A DNA stretch of 64,000 nt from Paenibacillus etheri. Its GTDB lineage: Bacteria; Bacillota; Bacilli; Paenibacillales; Paenibacillaceae. The stretch is taken from contig NZ_LCZJ02000016.1 in assembly GCF_001012825.1 (NCBI RefSeq), forward strand, positions 1 to 64,000. Reading direction: 5' to 3'. Under the pieces are notes generated by a model. The model was given only the letters and a program-made list of their open reading frames with translations. It was not told where the DNA came from and did no database searches. Shown here piece after piece: positions 35,129-43,658 of the stretch; the first letter of the stretch is position 1, and each line of letters begins with the position of its first letter. Both the position numbers and the translations under genes were made by a program.

Positions 35129-36004
35129 ATGCATGGAATGAGACAGCATCAAAAATCAAATAAGCTGAAGATATTTTCAAAAGTCATATTAATTATTATA
35201 GGGGCACTTATTACTTCATATGGTCTAGAATCCGTATTAATACCTAACAATGTTTCGGATGGTGGTGTAACGGGCCTAAGTATCGTTGGTTCACAGCTAT
35301 TTGGATTACCGTTAGGGCTGCTAATTGTTATAATTAACATCCCTTTTGTTTGGTTGGGATATAAGCAAATTGGTAAAAGCTTTGCTATTTATTCCATTAT
35401 CGGTATTGCCTCACTAGCCATTGGTACAAGCCTTATGCACCATGTGCCAACGATTATTGAAGGAGATACATTGTTAATTACTGTTGTTGGCGGGATTATC
35501 ATCGGTTTTGGAATGGGGTTAGCGTTACGTAATGGTGGGGCGTTAGATGGGATAGATATGTTAGCCGTATTACTTTCACGAAAAATACCTTTTGGGACTA
35601 GTGATCTGATCTTGTTCCTAAACATGTTTGTCTTTATTGTTGTTTCAACAGCATTTGGTCTACAAGGGGCGATTCTATCCGCACTTGCTTATTTTATTGC
35701 TTCTAAAGTAATACATATTGTTGAAGAAGGTTTGAGCGGATCTAAAACTTTTAAAATCATCACCGTTCAACCGGAAATCATGGTAGAGACGATTCGTGAC
35801 CGATTGGGTCGTGGGGCAACCTATACAGATGCATACGGCGGTTACTCCAATGAACAGTTTAAAGAAATCACCTGTGTAATTAACCGTCTGGAAGAAAGCA
35901 AAATCAAGGAAATCATTCATGAAATTGACCCTAACGCATTTGTTGTAGTATATGATGTAGCAGAAGTTAAAGGCGGTAATTTCAAAAAGCATAATATTCA
36001 TTAA
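35129..36004 (+). CDS. YitT-family membrane protein (DUF161 + DUF2179)
   Basis: About 291 residues. Several membrane helices with the family motif NNVSDGGVTGLSIV and GLALRNGGALDGIDMLAVLLSRK, then a soluble C-terminal DUF2179 domain (KTFKIITVQPEIMVETIRDRLGRGATYTDAYGGYS). Function unknown. The start is ATG 35129 or 35138, near GCGGGGA; TTG 35111 overlaps it. A second, shorter YitT protein lies at 50498-51079. Confidence 0.9.
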   Translation: MHGMRQHQKSNKLKIFSKVILIIIGALITSYGLESVLIPNNVSDGGVTGLSIVGSQLFGLPLGLLIVIINIPFVWLGYKQIGKSFAIYSIIGIASLAIGTSLMHHVPTIIEGDTLLITVVGGIIIGFGMGLALRNGGALDGIDMLAVLLSRKIPFGTSDLILFLNMFVFIVVSTAFGLQGAILSALAYFIASKVIHIVEEGLSGSKTFKIITVQPEIMVETIRDRLGRGATYTDAYGGYSNEQFKEITCVINRLEESKIKEIIHEIDPNAFVVVYDVAEVKGGNFKKHNIH

Positions 36005-36036
36005 TTATGATCCTGAAGTGCCATCTCCTCAAGTGT

Positions 36037-36065
36037 TTGACAAATGCATAAAATGTAACTATTAT
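36037..36065 (+). promoter_or_regulatory. Sigma-A promoter of the Rrf2 gene
   Basis: TTGACA (36037-36042), 17 bases, TATTAT (36060-36065), about 60 bases before the start codon. Confidence 0.75.
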
Positions 36066-36127
36066 TGTTGCATCTGATTAATGCACTTGTTGCTAGCCGG
36101 GTAGTATGGCAAAAGGAGAGATTTATA

Positions 36128-36550
36128 GTGAACATCAGCACCCGATTTGCGGTAGCCATTCATATATTAACGTTAATTGACAGTAACAAAGAGGGCAAAA
36201 GCACCTCGGAGTGGATAGCTGGTAGCGTGAACACAAACCCTGTAGTTATTCGTCGGCTAACGAGTATGCTGCAAAAAGCAGGACTGGTAACAGCCCGCCC
36301 AGGAGTCGCAGGAGCCTCGCTTTCACGTAGTAGCGCTGAGATTACACTGCTTCAGATTTATAAGGCAGTAAACGCGGTGGAGGAGGATTCGTTGTTCTCG
36401 GTTCATGAGCACCCTAACCCGGAATGTCCAGTCGGCAAAAATATAGCCAGTGCCATTGTACCGGTATTCTCACTCGCGCAAAAAGCGATGGAGAATGTCC
36501 TTCAGGAGGTTACTTTGGAGCAGATTGTGAATGAAATGCCTGAAATATAA
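36128..36550 (+). CDS. Rrf2-family transcriptional regulator (YwnA-like)
   Basis: About 140 residues. Winged HTH at the N-terminus (NISTRFAVAIHILTLI, SEWIAGSVNTNPVVIRRLTSMLQKAGLV) and a wing GVAGASLSRS. A single Cys in PNPECPVG replaces the three-Cys Fe-S motif of IscR/NsrR, as in YwnA and CymR-like members. GTG 36128 follows AAAGGAGAGA; the longer frame from 36065 overlaps the -10. YwnA in B. subtilis lies beside the oxidoreductase ywnB; a YwnB-like protein is at 41939 here but not adjacent. Confidence 0.88.
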   Translation: MNISTRFAVAIHILTLIDSNKEGKSTSEWIAGSVNTNPVVIRRLTSMLQKAGLVTARPGVAGASLSRSSAEITLLQIYKAVNAVEEDSLFSVHEHPNPECPVGKNIASAIVPVFSLAQKAMENVLQEVTLEQIVNEMPEI

Positions 36551-36575
36551 CTACTCCATATCTCAACGTAGAATG

Positions 36576-36614
36576 AAGACCACAACATGTGCTAACGTGA
36601 TTGTGGTCTTTTTT
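36576..36614 (+). terminator. Rho-independent terminator
   Basis: AAGACCACAA pairs with TTGTGGTCTT, then T residues. Confidence 0.9.
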
Positions 36615-36809
36615 ATTGGAAACATATCTTTCATGCCATTACGGGTGTTCAATTGTAAATTCTCATAATCACAATGCTGTCCAATGGCTCGGTTAGGGGG
36701 AGTAACGACTCAAAGAAGGGAAGTAAGACGTAATTATAGAATCTGTATCTAGAAAACAGATAATACTTCATACATAAGCTGAAGTGGAAAAATGAACGGA
36801 GGATCTACA

Positions 36810-37544
36810 GTGGAACAAATCGCATTAATCTCAGACATTCATGGAAATATCCCGGCTTTAACAGCCGTATTAGATGATATTAAGCAGCGTGGAATGAACA
36901 GGATATTTTGCCTGGGAGATATTGTTGGGAAAGGGCCGAATTCAGATCTAGCCGTTGATATCATTAAAGAAAATTGTGAAATCAGTGTTATGGGAAACTG
37001 GGATGATTTAATGAATCAGGATGTTGATTTTGAAATGGCCCGGTGGAGTCGGAAATTGTTAGGTAAAGAACGTCTTGCTTATCTAGGTACATTACCGTTC
37101 TCGATTGAATTTATGATGAGTGGTAAGTTTATTCGATTATTCCATGCTTCACCGCGAAGCTACTATGAACGGATTCAGCCTTGGGACGATTATGAGAAGC
37201 GACTGTCTATGTTTGGTTGTTCTGATCTCTGCCAGGAGAAGCGACAAGCGGATATCGTAGGTTATGGGGACATTCACAATGCTTTTATACAACATTTGGA
37301 AGGGAAAACTTTATTTAATGTAGGCAGCGTTGGGAATCCTCTTGATGTCACTCAGGCATCTTATGTGATTTTGGAGGGGGAGTATGGAGGTCTGACAACG
37401 GCATCTATGAATATACAATTTGTAAGAGTGCCTTATGATATTGAGTTAGCTATTCAACAAGCCATAGACGCGGTTATGCCAGCTACAGAGCCATATATTC
37501 GAGAGCTTAGAACTGCGCAGTACAGAGGGAATGCCCGGGGATAA
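36810..37544 (+). CDS. Calcineurin-like metallophosphoesterase
   Basis: About 244 residues, cytosolic. Motifs: LISDIHGN, LGDIVGKGP, MGNWDD (in place of GNHD), FHASPR and GYGDIHNAF, then NVGSVGNPLD. This is the YfcE/PrpA-like group with GNxD variant, acting on small phosphodiesters or phosphoproteins. GTG 36810 is chosen because CGGAGGA lies seven bases upstream; the ATG at 36792 contains that site. It heads a string of small enzymes reading the same way. Confidence 0.85.
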   Translation: MEQIALISDIHGNIPALTAVLDDIKQRGMNRIFCLGDIVGKGPNSDLAVDIIKENCEISVMGNWDDLMNQDVDFEMARWSRKLLGKERLAYLGTLPFSIEFMMSGKFIRLFHASPRSYYERIQPWDDYEKRLSMFGCSDLCQEKRQADIVGYGDIHNAFIQHLEGKTLFNVGSVGNPLDVTQASYVILEGEYGGLTTASMNIQFVRVPYDIELAIQQAIDAVMPATEPYIRELRTAQYRGNARG

Positions 37545-37594
37545 AGAACGAATAAGCTCGTAGTGTTGCAATTGGTCAGAAAGGGATGACCCTT

Positions 37595-38200
37595 ATGAAA
37601 ATAGTTAGTGCATTTGAGCATTATGAATCCTTGATGGATGAGGGAAATGATCCAGCACAAGATCCTCCCATTGGACAGGCATATATGAGTCAGTGGGATG
37701 GACCTCTTTTTTTCGATGGACTGAAGGGTAACGATAAAAGAATATTAGAGATTGGAATTGGAACGGGAAGAGTTGCTAAATCGGTCTTAGGTCTGGGATG
37801 CCGGTTTCTTACAGGAATTGATATCTCGCCAAAAACACTAGTAAGAGCAGACTTAAATCTTAGAAAATTCTCCAATAAAGAGCTTGTGCTAGCTGATATT
37901 TGCGAGTTCGTACGTCCTAATACTTTTGATGCGGCTTATAGTGTATTAACTTTTCTACATGTAGAGGATAAGGAGCGAGCGTTAAGGAATATTTATGATT
38001 CGCTGCTACTTAATGGAACATTTATGTTATCTGTTAGCGAGGATGAAGAGTGGTTTGATTTCAATGATAGAAGAGTCATGTTAAATCCGGCCGATGTGGA
38101 TGAATATGTAAGGCTTTTTAACAAAACCGGATTTCATATCGAATGGGTAAAAGAAACGGAAAGTCGAACTGCAACCTTAATTCATGCCATCAAAAAGTAA
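37595..38200 (+). CDS. Class I SAM-dependent methyltransferase
   Basis: About 201 residues. Motif I ILEIGIGTGRVAKSV, acidic GIDISPK, ELVLADICEF and FDAAYSVLTFLHVEDKERALRNI motif IV region. The small-molecule substrate is unknown. ATG 37595 is best spaced from AAAGGG; ATG 37586 is alternative. Close neighbours are a phosphoesterase before and a GNAT after (14 bases). Confidence 0.88.
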   Translation: MKIVSAFEHYESLMDEGNDPAQDPPIGQAYMSQWDGPLFFDGLKGNDKRILEIGIGTGRVAKSVLGLGCRFLTGIDISPKTLVRADLNLRKFSNKELVLADICEFVRPNTFDAAYSVLTFLHVEDKERALRNIYDSLLLNGTFMLSVSEDEEWFDFNDRRVMLNPADVDEYVRLFNKTGFHIEWVKETESRTATLIHAIKK

Positions 38201-38213
38201 CGGAGGGAACGAA

Positions 38214-38798
38214 TTGAAGCTTAGTCATGTATTTGAGCAATTCCCTACTTTGGAAACCGAGCAGCTAATACTGAAAAAGATTGAAGTAAGTAATCTTGAA
38301 GAGGTATTTGGAATTTATAGCAATGATCAAGTGTTTGAGTACTGCGGAATTATTCCGAAACATAATAAAGATACTGTAAAGAATATGATCGGACATTTCG
38401 AGCGTGATTTTAACAAAGGAGTAAGAGTGAAGTGGGGGATTTTCCGCAAAAATAATCCGTACATACTGCTAGGTATCATCGAAGCTATGGATTTTAATCA
38501 AAAAGTGGATATGGTCACGATTGGCTATTTTTTGGCGGAGTCTTATTGGGGAAAAGGGATTTCAACTCAGGCCGTTCAAGCGGTGAAAAAGTATTTATTT
38601 GAGACTGCAGAGGTCAATCGAATTCAAGCTGAGGTTATGCCTTTTAATGAGCGGTCCAAGCGGGTTCTTTTGAAAAGTGGCTTTATGAAAGAGGGAACGT
38701 TAAGGCAAGCTCATGTATGGTCAGGAAAAGGGCTCGTTGATTTGGAGATTTACAGCATTCTAGCAGAGGAATACGGAAATGGAGAAAACGGATCTTAG
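38214..38798 (+). CDS. GNAT-family N-acetyltransferase (RimJ/RimL-like)
   Basis: About 194 residues. N-terminal TLETEQLILKKI, VTIGYFLAESYWGKGISTQAVQAVKKYLFE (acetyl-CoA loop) and FNERSKRVLLKSGFMKEGTLRQA are characteristic of the ribosomal-protein acetyltransferase-like clade, many of which act on other targets. TTG 38214 follows CGGAGGGA. The stop overlaps a possible GTG start of the next frame, whose real start is probably the ATG at 38816. Confidence 0.9.
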   Translation: MKLSHVFEQFPTLETEQLILKKIEVSNLEEVFGIYSNDQVFEYCGIIPKHNKDTVKNMIGHFERDFNKGVRVKWGIFRKNNPYILLGIIEAMDFNQKVDMVTIGYFLAESYWGKGISTQAVQAVKKYLFETAEVNRIQAEVMPFNERSKRVLLKSGFMKEGTLRQAHVWSGKGLVDLEIYSILAEEYGNGENGS

Positions 38799-38815
38799 TG
38801 AAAGTAGGGGAGATT

Positions 38816-39562
38816 ATGGGGACTATCGTGGTAATAGGTGGGGGAGAGCTAATTGATCTAGAAACGCTTGAATTGGATCGTGAAGTTGTGAAATTAACCC
38901 AAAAAGCTAATCCAAAAGCGTTGTTTATTCCAACAGCTAGCAGTGATGCACCGGGTTATTGTGATACGTTCAACAAAGTGTACGGTGAGATTCTAGGATG
39001 TGAAACAATTCATTTATTGCTTGTGAGCCAAACCTATACCCATGAGGAAATCGCAGAGTTAATTGAATCCGCTGATCTGATTTATGTGGGTGGAGGCAAT
39101 ACCCGAAAGATGCTTGAGATTTGGAAAAATACCGGTGTGGATGTGCTTCTAAAAGAAGCCTACACCTCTGGGACCATATTAGCAGGGCTGAGTGCAGGTT
39201 CGATTTGCTGGTTTGAATATGGGCATAGTGACTCTGAAGCGTTCGACGACCAAGGGAACTGGCAGTATATTAAGCTTGAAGCGATGGGAATTCTGCCAGG
39301 CATTCATTGTCCACATTATGATGAGGATATTCGGGTTGAGGATTTTTCGCGTATGGTTAAAGGTGGGGGTATACCCGGAATTGCAGTGGATAATAACTGT
39401 GCCATCATCTACAAAGATAATGAATATAAAGTGATGTCAACCAGAGAAGAAGCGAAAGCCTATCGTGTGATGGACTCTGAGCAAGGTGTTGTCGTTACGG
39501 AAATCGAAGAAAACCCAAGCTACAGACCTCTTCATGAAGTGTATGGTGGAGGTGATCAATGA
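38816..39562 (+). CDS. Peptidase E-like S51 family protein
   Basis: About 248 residues. VVIGGGELID at the N-terminus, IYVGGGNTRKML, and the nucleophile elbow LAGLSAGSICWFE, with HCPHYDEDIR later; these match the peptidase S51 (dipeptidase E / cyanophycinase) fold. Members hydrolyse Asp-X dipeptides. ATG 38816 follows TAGGGGAG. It ends where a decayed phosphatase gene begins. Confidence 0.88.
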   Translation: MGTIVVIGGGELIDLETLELDREVVKLTQKANPKALFIPTASSDAPGYCDTFNKVYGEILGCETIHLLLVSQTYTHEEIAELIESADLIYVGGGNTRKMLEIWKNTGVDVLLKEAYTSGTILAGLSAGSICWFEYGHSDSEAFDDQGNWQYIKLEAMGILPGIHCPHYDEDIRVEDFSRMVKGGGIPGIAVDNNCAIIYKDNEYKVMSTREEAKAYRVMDSEQGVVVTEIEENPSYRPLHEVYGGGDQ

Positions 39563-39895
39563 AGTCTAATCAAATCTCAATTATCCCAGAATCGCTGGCG
39601 GAGTCTAACTGCGGAGAAGATATTTCAAGGAATCGATGGTCATGAAGTGAGATCTGCTGGAACAGAGGATCATGCCAGAGTCAAAATTTCTGAGGGCCAT
39701 GTAGGCTGGGCGGATGTTATTTTTGTGATGGAGAAGAAGCATATTCGAAGAATTCAAGATAAATTCAGAGACAGTGTAATTGGCAAAAGAATAATTTGTC
39801 TGAATATATCAGATGATTATAAGTATATGGATGAAGACTTAATTGGACTTCTCGAGTCCAGTATGTCTGAATATTTACAGGAATGGCTCGCTTAA
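39559..39895 (+). pseudogene. Broken low-molecular-weight phosphotyrosine-phosphatase-like gene (COG4551 type)
   Basis: From about 39582 the frame reads LSQNRWRSLTAEKIFQ, GIDGHEVRSAGTEDHARVK, GWADVIFVMEKKHIRRI and KRIICLNISDDYKYMDEDLI, which is this short phosphatase family nearly to its end. The family loop should be CSQNR; here Leu stands where the catalytic Cys belongs. The proper start ATG at 39559 is in another frame, and the correct frame has a TGA at its head. Indels near 39565-39585 therefore destroyed the 5' end and the active site. Confidence 0.75.
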
Positions 39896-39913
39896 GGATT
39901 AAATGTTCTTATG

Positions 39914-39953
39914 AATCATGTTTGGCTGTGAATCAGTCAGCATGATTTTTTTA
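39914..39953 (+). terminator. Rho-independent terminator
   Basis: AATCATG and GGCTG pair with CAGTC and CATGATT, then T run. Confidence 0.75.
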
Positions 39954-39960
39954 TTGGTAA

Positions 39961-40021
39961 TTGACAAACATATAGAAGGTAACTATACTAAAGATAGTTA
40001 ATTTGTAACTGGATAAGTTAC
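39961..40021 (+). promoter_or_regulatory. CatE-like gene promoter with two palindromic operators
   Basis: TTGACA (39961-39966), 17 bases, TATACT (39984-39989). TAACTAT-N7-ATAGTTA (39980-40000) overlaps the -10, and GTAACT-GGATA-AGTTAC (40005-40021) lies over the expected start site. Both are perfect dyads, suiting a MarR/DUF24-type repressor such as those that control catE in Bacillus. Confidence 0.78.
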
Positions 40022-40042
40022 AGGACATTGGGAGGAAACATA

Positions 40043-40918
40043 ATGACAACTAATACAACACTTCATCCGGACGTAGAGATTGGTCTGGTGCAAATTAGAG
40101 TAAGTAATTTAGAGCGTTCGCTCACTTTTTATCAAAACGTCGTGGGACTAAGCATCTTGCGGCAATCTGGTCGTGAGGTGGAAATGACTGCTGATGGTCA
40201 GAATGTGTTATTAATCCTGCGGGAGATTGAGTATGCAAGGGTGCTTCGTCCGAACTCTGTGGCTGGGTTGTATCATTTTGCTATCCTTGTTCCGGATCGT
40301 CCGAGCTTGGGGCTCGTAGTGCGCAACTTGATCGCTTCGGGGATTGAAGTAGGCCAGGGAGATCATTTGGTGAGTGAAGCACTATATATTCAGGACCCGG
40401 ATAATAATGGAATCGAGATTTATCGAGATCGTCCTAAGGATACATGGAAGTATGATGCGGAAGGGCATGTAGTGATGACAACGGATCCAGTAGATGTAGA
40501 TGGATTGTTGGCAGCTTCTGAGGGTTTAGAATGGAACGGGCTGCCAGCTGGAACGGTGATCGGCCATGTGCACTTTCATGTAGGTAATTTAACTAAGGCG
40601 AAGGAGTTCTACGTTGATTTGCTTGGATTTGATCTAGTAGCTAATTATGGCAGTGCGGCAATGTTTATTTCAGCAGGTGGGTATCATCACCACATTGGAT
40701 TGAATATTTGGGCGGGGCAAGGCGCACCTGTGGCACCTGCTGATGCAGTAGGAATTGATTATTTTACCTTACTTCTTCCAAATGATGAGGAACGCACGGT
40801 TGTAGTAGAGCGTGTTCAGCAGGCAGGTTACACCGTTGTAGAGGAGAATGGAGCTCCAACATTTAAAGATCCGTGGAACATTGGGATCAGACTTATAACG
40901 AAAAGTCATACGAAATAA
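40043..40918 (+). CDS. catE: VOC-family dioxygenase, CatE-like (catechol 2,3-dioxygenase)
   Basis: About 291 residues with two vicinal-oxygen-chelate modules: IGLVQIRVSNLERSLTFYQNVVGL and IGHVHFHVGNLTKAKEFYVDLLGF. Metal-ligand candidates are His in GLYHFAI, HVHFHVG and Glu in GIEIYRDRP. In Bacillus CatE opens the ring of catechol and is induced by electrophilic stress. ATG 40043 follows GGGAGGA. Its promoter has two palindromes, so it is probably repressed until quinones or catechols are present. No catD neighbour is seen. Confidence 0.85.
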   Translation: MTTNTTLHPDVEIGLVQIRVSNLERSLTFYQNVVGLSILRQSGREVEMTADGQNVLLILREIEYARVLRPNSVAGLYHFAILVPDRPSLGLVVRNLIASGIEVGQGDHLVSEALYIQDPDNNGIEIYRDRPKDTWKYDAEGHVVMTTDPVDVDGLLAASEGLEWNGLPAGTVIGHVHFHVGNLTKAKEFYVDLLGFDLVANYGSAAMFISAGGYHHHIGLNIWAGQGAPVAPADAVGIDYFTLLLPNDEERTVVVERVQQAGYTVVEENGAPTFKDPWNIGIRLITKSHTK

Positions 40919-41019
40919 CTAAACACCAATCGTATTCATCTTTTTTTGGATAGAAAGAACTATCCATTTTTGTCCATTTATTTTATAATATTGGAAAAAG
41001 ATGGACGGAAGGGTGAAGG

Positions 41020-41916
41020 TTGTTGGAATCATTCAAAATGGCGTATGTGATCCTTTGTCACAAAAATCCTGAGCAGATCAATATGCTAATCGATAATTTA
41101 ACAAATGACTCCGTCGAGTTTTTTATACATGTCGATCAGAAAAGTGGTATTGAAGCTGACATTACTCACCGTAATGATATTCATTTTGTGAAAGAGCCTA
41201 TTGATGTTCGGTGGGGACATTACAGTCAGATTGAATGTATTTTGAAGTGCTTTGCGTTGATCAAAGAACATGAGAAATTCAGTTATATCCATATCATAAG
41301 TGGTCAGGATCTGCCCCTTGCTTCAAATGAAGTTATTCTTGATTTCTTTAAAAAGAATCAGGGGGACGAATTTGTGAAGTATCTACAATTACCGAACGCT
41401 TCAGAAACGTGGGGATGTTATGAGAGGGTGTCGGTTTATTATCCTAGATTCCTGATCTCAAGAACCAGGCGTATGGCAGCTATTAGGATGAGGTATATTA
41501 AATTAGTAATGAACGCTCCATTCTTGCAAAGAAGGTTGGGTGTTCTGCCAAAATTGCTGTATAAAGGCTCGAACTGGATGTCCATTACAGGTGAATGTAT
41601 GGAATACATCATGGAGTTCACTTCTACTTCTCCAGAGTATGTTAGATTTTTTAAGAACACATTATGTGGAGATGAAATCTTCTTCCATACGATTATTTTG
41701 AATAGTGCGTTTAAGGACAATGTACGGAGTGAAATTAAGAGGTATACAGACTGGGAAACGGGACCGGATTTTCCTAGAACACTAACGATAGAAGATTATG
41801 ACCGGATCACTAGTAGTGGTACAGAATGCTTTTGGGGGAGAAAGTTTGATCTCGATATCGACAGAACCATCGTTCAGGAACTCCTTGATATAAACATTAA
41901 AGTAAAAACATCTTAA
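41020..41916 (+). CDS. GT14-like beta-1,6-N-acetylglucosaminyltransferase family protein
   Basis: About 298 residues, no membrane helix. MAYVILCHKNPEQINMLI, FFIHVDQKS, WGHYSQIECILKCFALI, YIHIISGQDLPL and KGSNWMSITGECMEYIMEF, with CGDEIFFHTIILNS, follow the core-2/I-branching (GT14) family pattern. Bacterial members decorate surface polysaccharides. The sugar and acceptor cannot be told. TTG 41020 is preceded by GAAGGG; ATG 41038 is an alternative. It stands alone between a VOC gene and a YwnB-like gene. Confidence 0.85.
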   Translation: MLESFKMAYVILCHKNPEQINMLIDNLTNDSVEFFIHVDQKSGIEADITHRNDIHFVKEPIDVRWGHYSQIECILKCFALIKEHEKFSYIHIISGQDLPLASNEVILDFFKKNQGDEFVKYLQLPNASETWGCYERVSVYYPRFLISRTRRMAAIRMRYIKLVMNAPFLQRRLGVLPKLLYKGSNWMSITGECMEYIMEFTSTSPEYVRFFKNTLCGDEIFFHTIILNSAFKDNVRSEIKRYTDWETGPDFPRTLTIEDYDRITSSGTECFWGRKFDLDIDRTIVQELLDINIKVKTS

Positions 41917-41938
41917 ACACATGCAGGAGGACAAGCTT

Positions 41939-42574
41939 ATGCAAATTGCAGTTGTAGGAGCAAGTGGAAAAGCCGGAAGCCGAATCACTCAGGAAGCACT
42001 AGATAGAGGCCATGAAGTTACAGCCATTGTACGGGATGCATCGAAAGTTGCAAATCGTAAGGCAAAGGTCATCGAAAAGGATGTATTTGCACTTACCGCT
42101 GAAGATTTGAAGGGTTTTGATGTTGTTGTGAATGCTTTTGGAGCACCATTTGGACAAGAGCATCTGCATGTGGATGCCGGAAATATGCTAATTGAAGCAT
42201 TAAAGGATGCCTCTAATACAAGATTGATTGTAGTTGGAGGTGCAGGAAGTCTTTATGTAGATGAAGCTAAGACGCTTAAAGTGATAGATACCCCTGATTT
42301 CCCTGACTTTATCAAGCCAACGGCTACGAATCAAGGGAAGAACCTGGAGATCCTGCAAGGTACAGACTCGCTGTCTTGGACTTTTGTTAGTCCATCCGCC
42401 AATTTTGCAATTGGAACAAGAACAGGTTCTTATGTAAAAGGGAAAGATAATCTGCTGGTGAATTCCAAGGGCGAGAGCTATGTCAGCTATGAAGATTATG
42501 CGATTGCTATTGTAGATGAAATTGAACAGCCACAGCATATTCGCGAGCGGTTTACAGTTGTCTCGGAATCTTAA
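41939..42574 (+). CDS. NAD(P)-binding oxidoreductase (YwnB-like)
   Basis: About 211 residues, atypical SDR. IAVVGASGKAGSRITQEALDRGHEVTAIVRD is the nucleotide-binding start; VVGGAGSLYVDE and WTFVSPSANF follow. No YxxxK catalytic pair, as in the NmrA/BLVRB-like group. The start ATG 41939 follows GGAGG; the ATG at 41921 contains it. A perfect 20-base hairpin follows the stop. Confidence 0.88.
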   Translation: MQIAVVGASGKAGSRITQEALDRGHEVTAIVRDASKVANRKAKVIEKDVFALTAEDLKGFDVVVNAFGAPFGQEHLHVDAGNMLIEALKDASNTRLIVVGGAGSLYVDEAKTLKVIDTPDFPDFIKPTATNQGKNLEILQGTDSLSWTFVSPSANFAIGTRTGSYVKGKDNLLVNSKGESYVSYEDYAIAIVDEIEQPQHIRERFTVVSES

Positions 42575-42600
42575 GTGAGTATAACTAGTAAGGATCGTAT

Positions 42601-42649
42601 ATATACAAGAAGGCAGAGCCAGATATCAGGGCTCTGCCTTCTTGTATAT
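42601..42649. terminator. Bidirectional terminator with 20-bp perfect stem
   Basis: Arms 42601-42620 and 42630-42649 are perfect reverse complements around a nine-base loop, with core AAGGCAGAGCC/GGCTCTGCCTT. It lies between convergent genes. Confidence 0.9.
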
Positions 42650-42651
42650 GC

Positions 42652-43407
42652 TTATACCTTTGCTTCAGCAATTTCAGCAATTCGTTTATTTATATCACCG
42701 CGATAGATTCCGCCATGATAGCAAATGACTGTATCAATCTCATACTCGGCGAACTTGGTTAGAGAGGATAAAGCTTGCTTCATGTCAGGCGTTGCCGAAG
42801 GAGTGGGGCCATGCAGCTCACCGCTTTGGACCGTTAGAGCATCCGCGGCAATTAGCGTACGGCTATCTTGATGGTATAGACTCAGATGTCCAGGGCTATG
42901 TCCTGGTGTATGGATAATCGTAATTCCACCGGCAAGAGGCAGTATTTCCCCGTGATCTAAGGTTTGATCTACTCTTCCTTTAGGGGGATGGGATAACACG
43001 GATAGGAAAGCGCGGCGCCATTCCTCTGGTACATGAGGGGGGATCATGGCTTCTGCCGCAGCTAAAGCTTCAGGGGTGTGTTTAAGGAGCATTCGCTCTC
43101 CTTCAATATAAGGCTTCTCGTTTTCGTGAGCCAGAACTGTCAGGTCTAGACATTCTTCTGACAGTAGATCAGTTAAGCTCCCGATGTGATCTAGATCTTG
43201 ATGTGTGATGATTACGGTGTGTAGTTGTTCCCAAGGCACGTGGGCTTCTTTTAGAGCTTCTTTGAATTTAGGAAGCAGGCCCGGAAATCCGGTGTCGACA
43301 AGTACAGCAGAATTTTGATCCCAGAGCAGCGTGGGGTAAATGGTGTCATTTCCGCCCATAACCTGTACTGTAATCTCTAACATTTCTAATCCACTAGCAA
43401 TATGCAT
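42652..43407 (-). CDS. Metallo-beta-lactamase-fold hydrolase
   Basis: About 251 residues. The metal motif is THQDLDHIGS, the HxDxDH variant; HTPGHSPGHLSLY, AADAL and CYHGG supply later ligands. This resembles lactonase/YflN-type MBL enzymes. ATG 43407 follows GGAGG. It is transcribed from a consensus promoter overlapped by a palindrome, so tight control is likely. The substrate is unknown. Confidence 0.88.
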   Translation of the reverse strand: MHIASGLEMLEITVQVMGGNDTIYPTLLWDQNSAVLVDTGFPGLLPKFKEALKEAHVPWEQLHTVIITHQDLDHIGSLTDLLSEECLDLTVLAHENEKPYIEGERMLLKHTPEALAAAEAMIPPHVPEEWRRAFLSVLSHPPKGRVDQTLDHGEILPLAGGITIIHTPGHSPGHLSLYHQDSRTLIAADALTVQSGELHGPTPSATPDMKQALSSLTKFAEYEIDTVICYHGGIYRGDINKRIAEIAEAKV

Positions 43408-43500
43408 AAGATCCCTCCATGATTGGTAATAAGAGCGATGCCGTTAGGCTAATGCATATGATACTCAAAATAAAAATATAGTTCAATAGACCAATTTATT

Positions 43501-43545
43501 ATTATAACACAAATAAATACTTTTGTCAATATACATCTGATGTAT
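43501..43545 (-). promoter_or_regulatory. Consensus sigma-A promoter with palindromic operator
   Basis: On the minus strand TTGACA (43529-43524), exactly 17 bases, TATAAT (43506-43501), a full consensus. Immediately upstream is ATACATC-T-GATGTAT (43531-43545), a perfect 7-1-7 dyad, two bases from the -35. Confidence 0.85.
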
Positions 43546-43658
43546 TTTTTGTGGAGTTTCTAGACGAGCATGATCGCTAAGATCGCCTTAGGCTTGATTT
43601 TGCCCTCACCTGAATTTTTGCGATATAATAATCAAATAAAAATGGGAGCTGATGTGGT

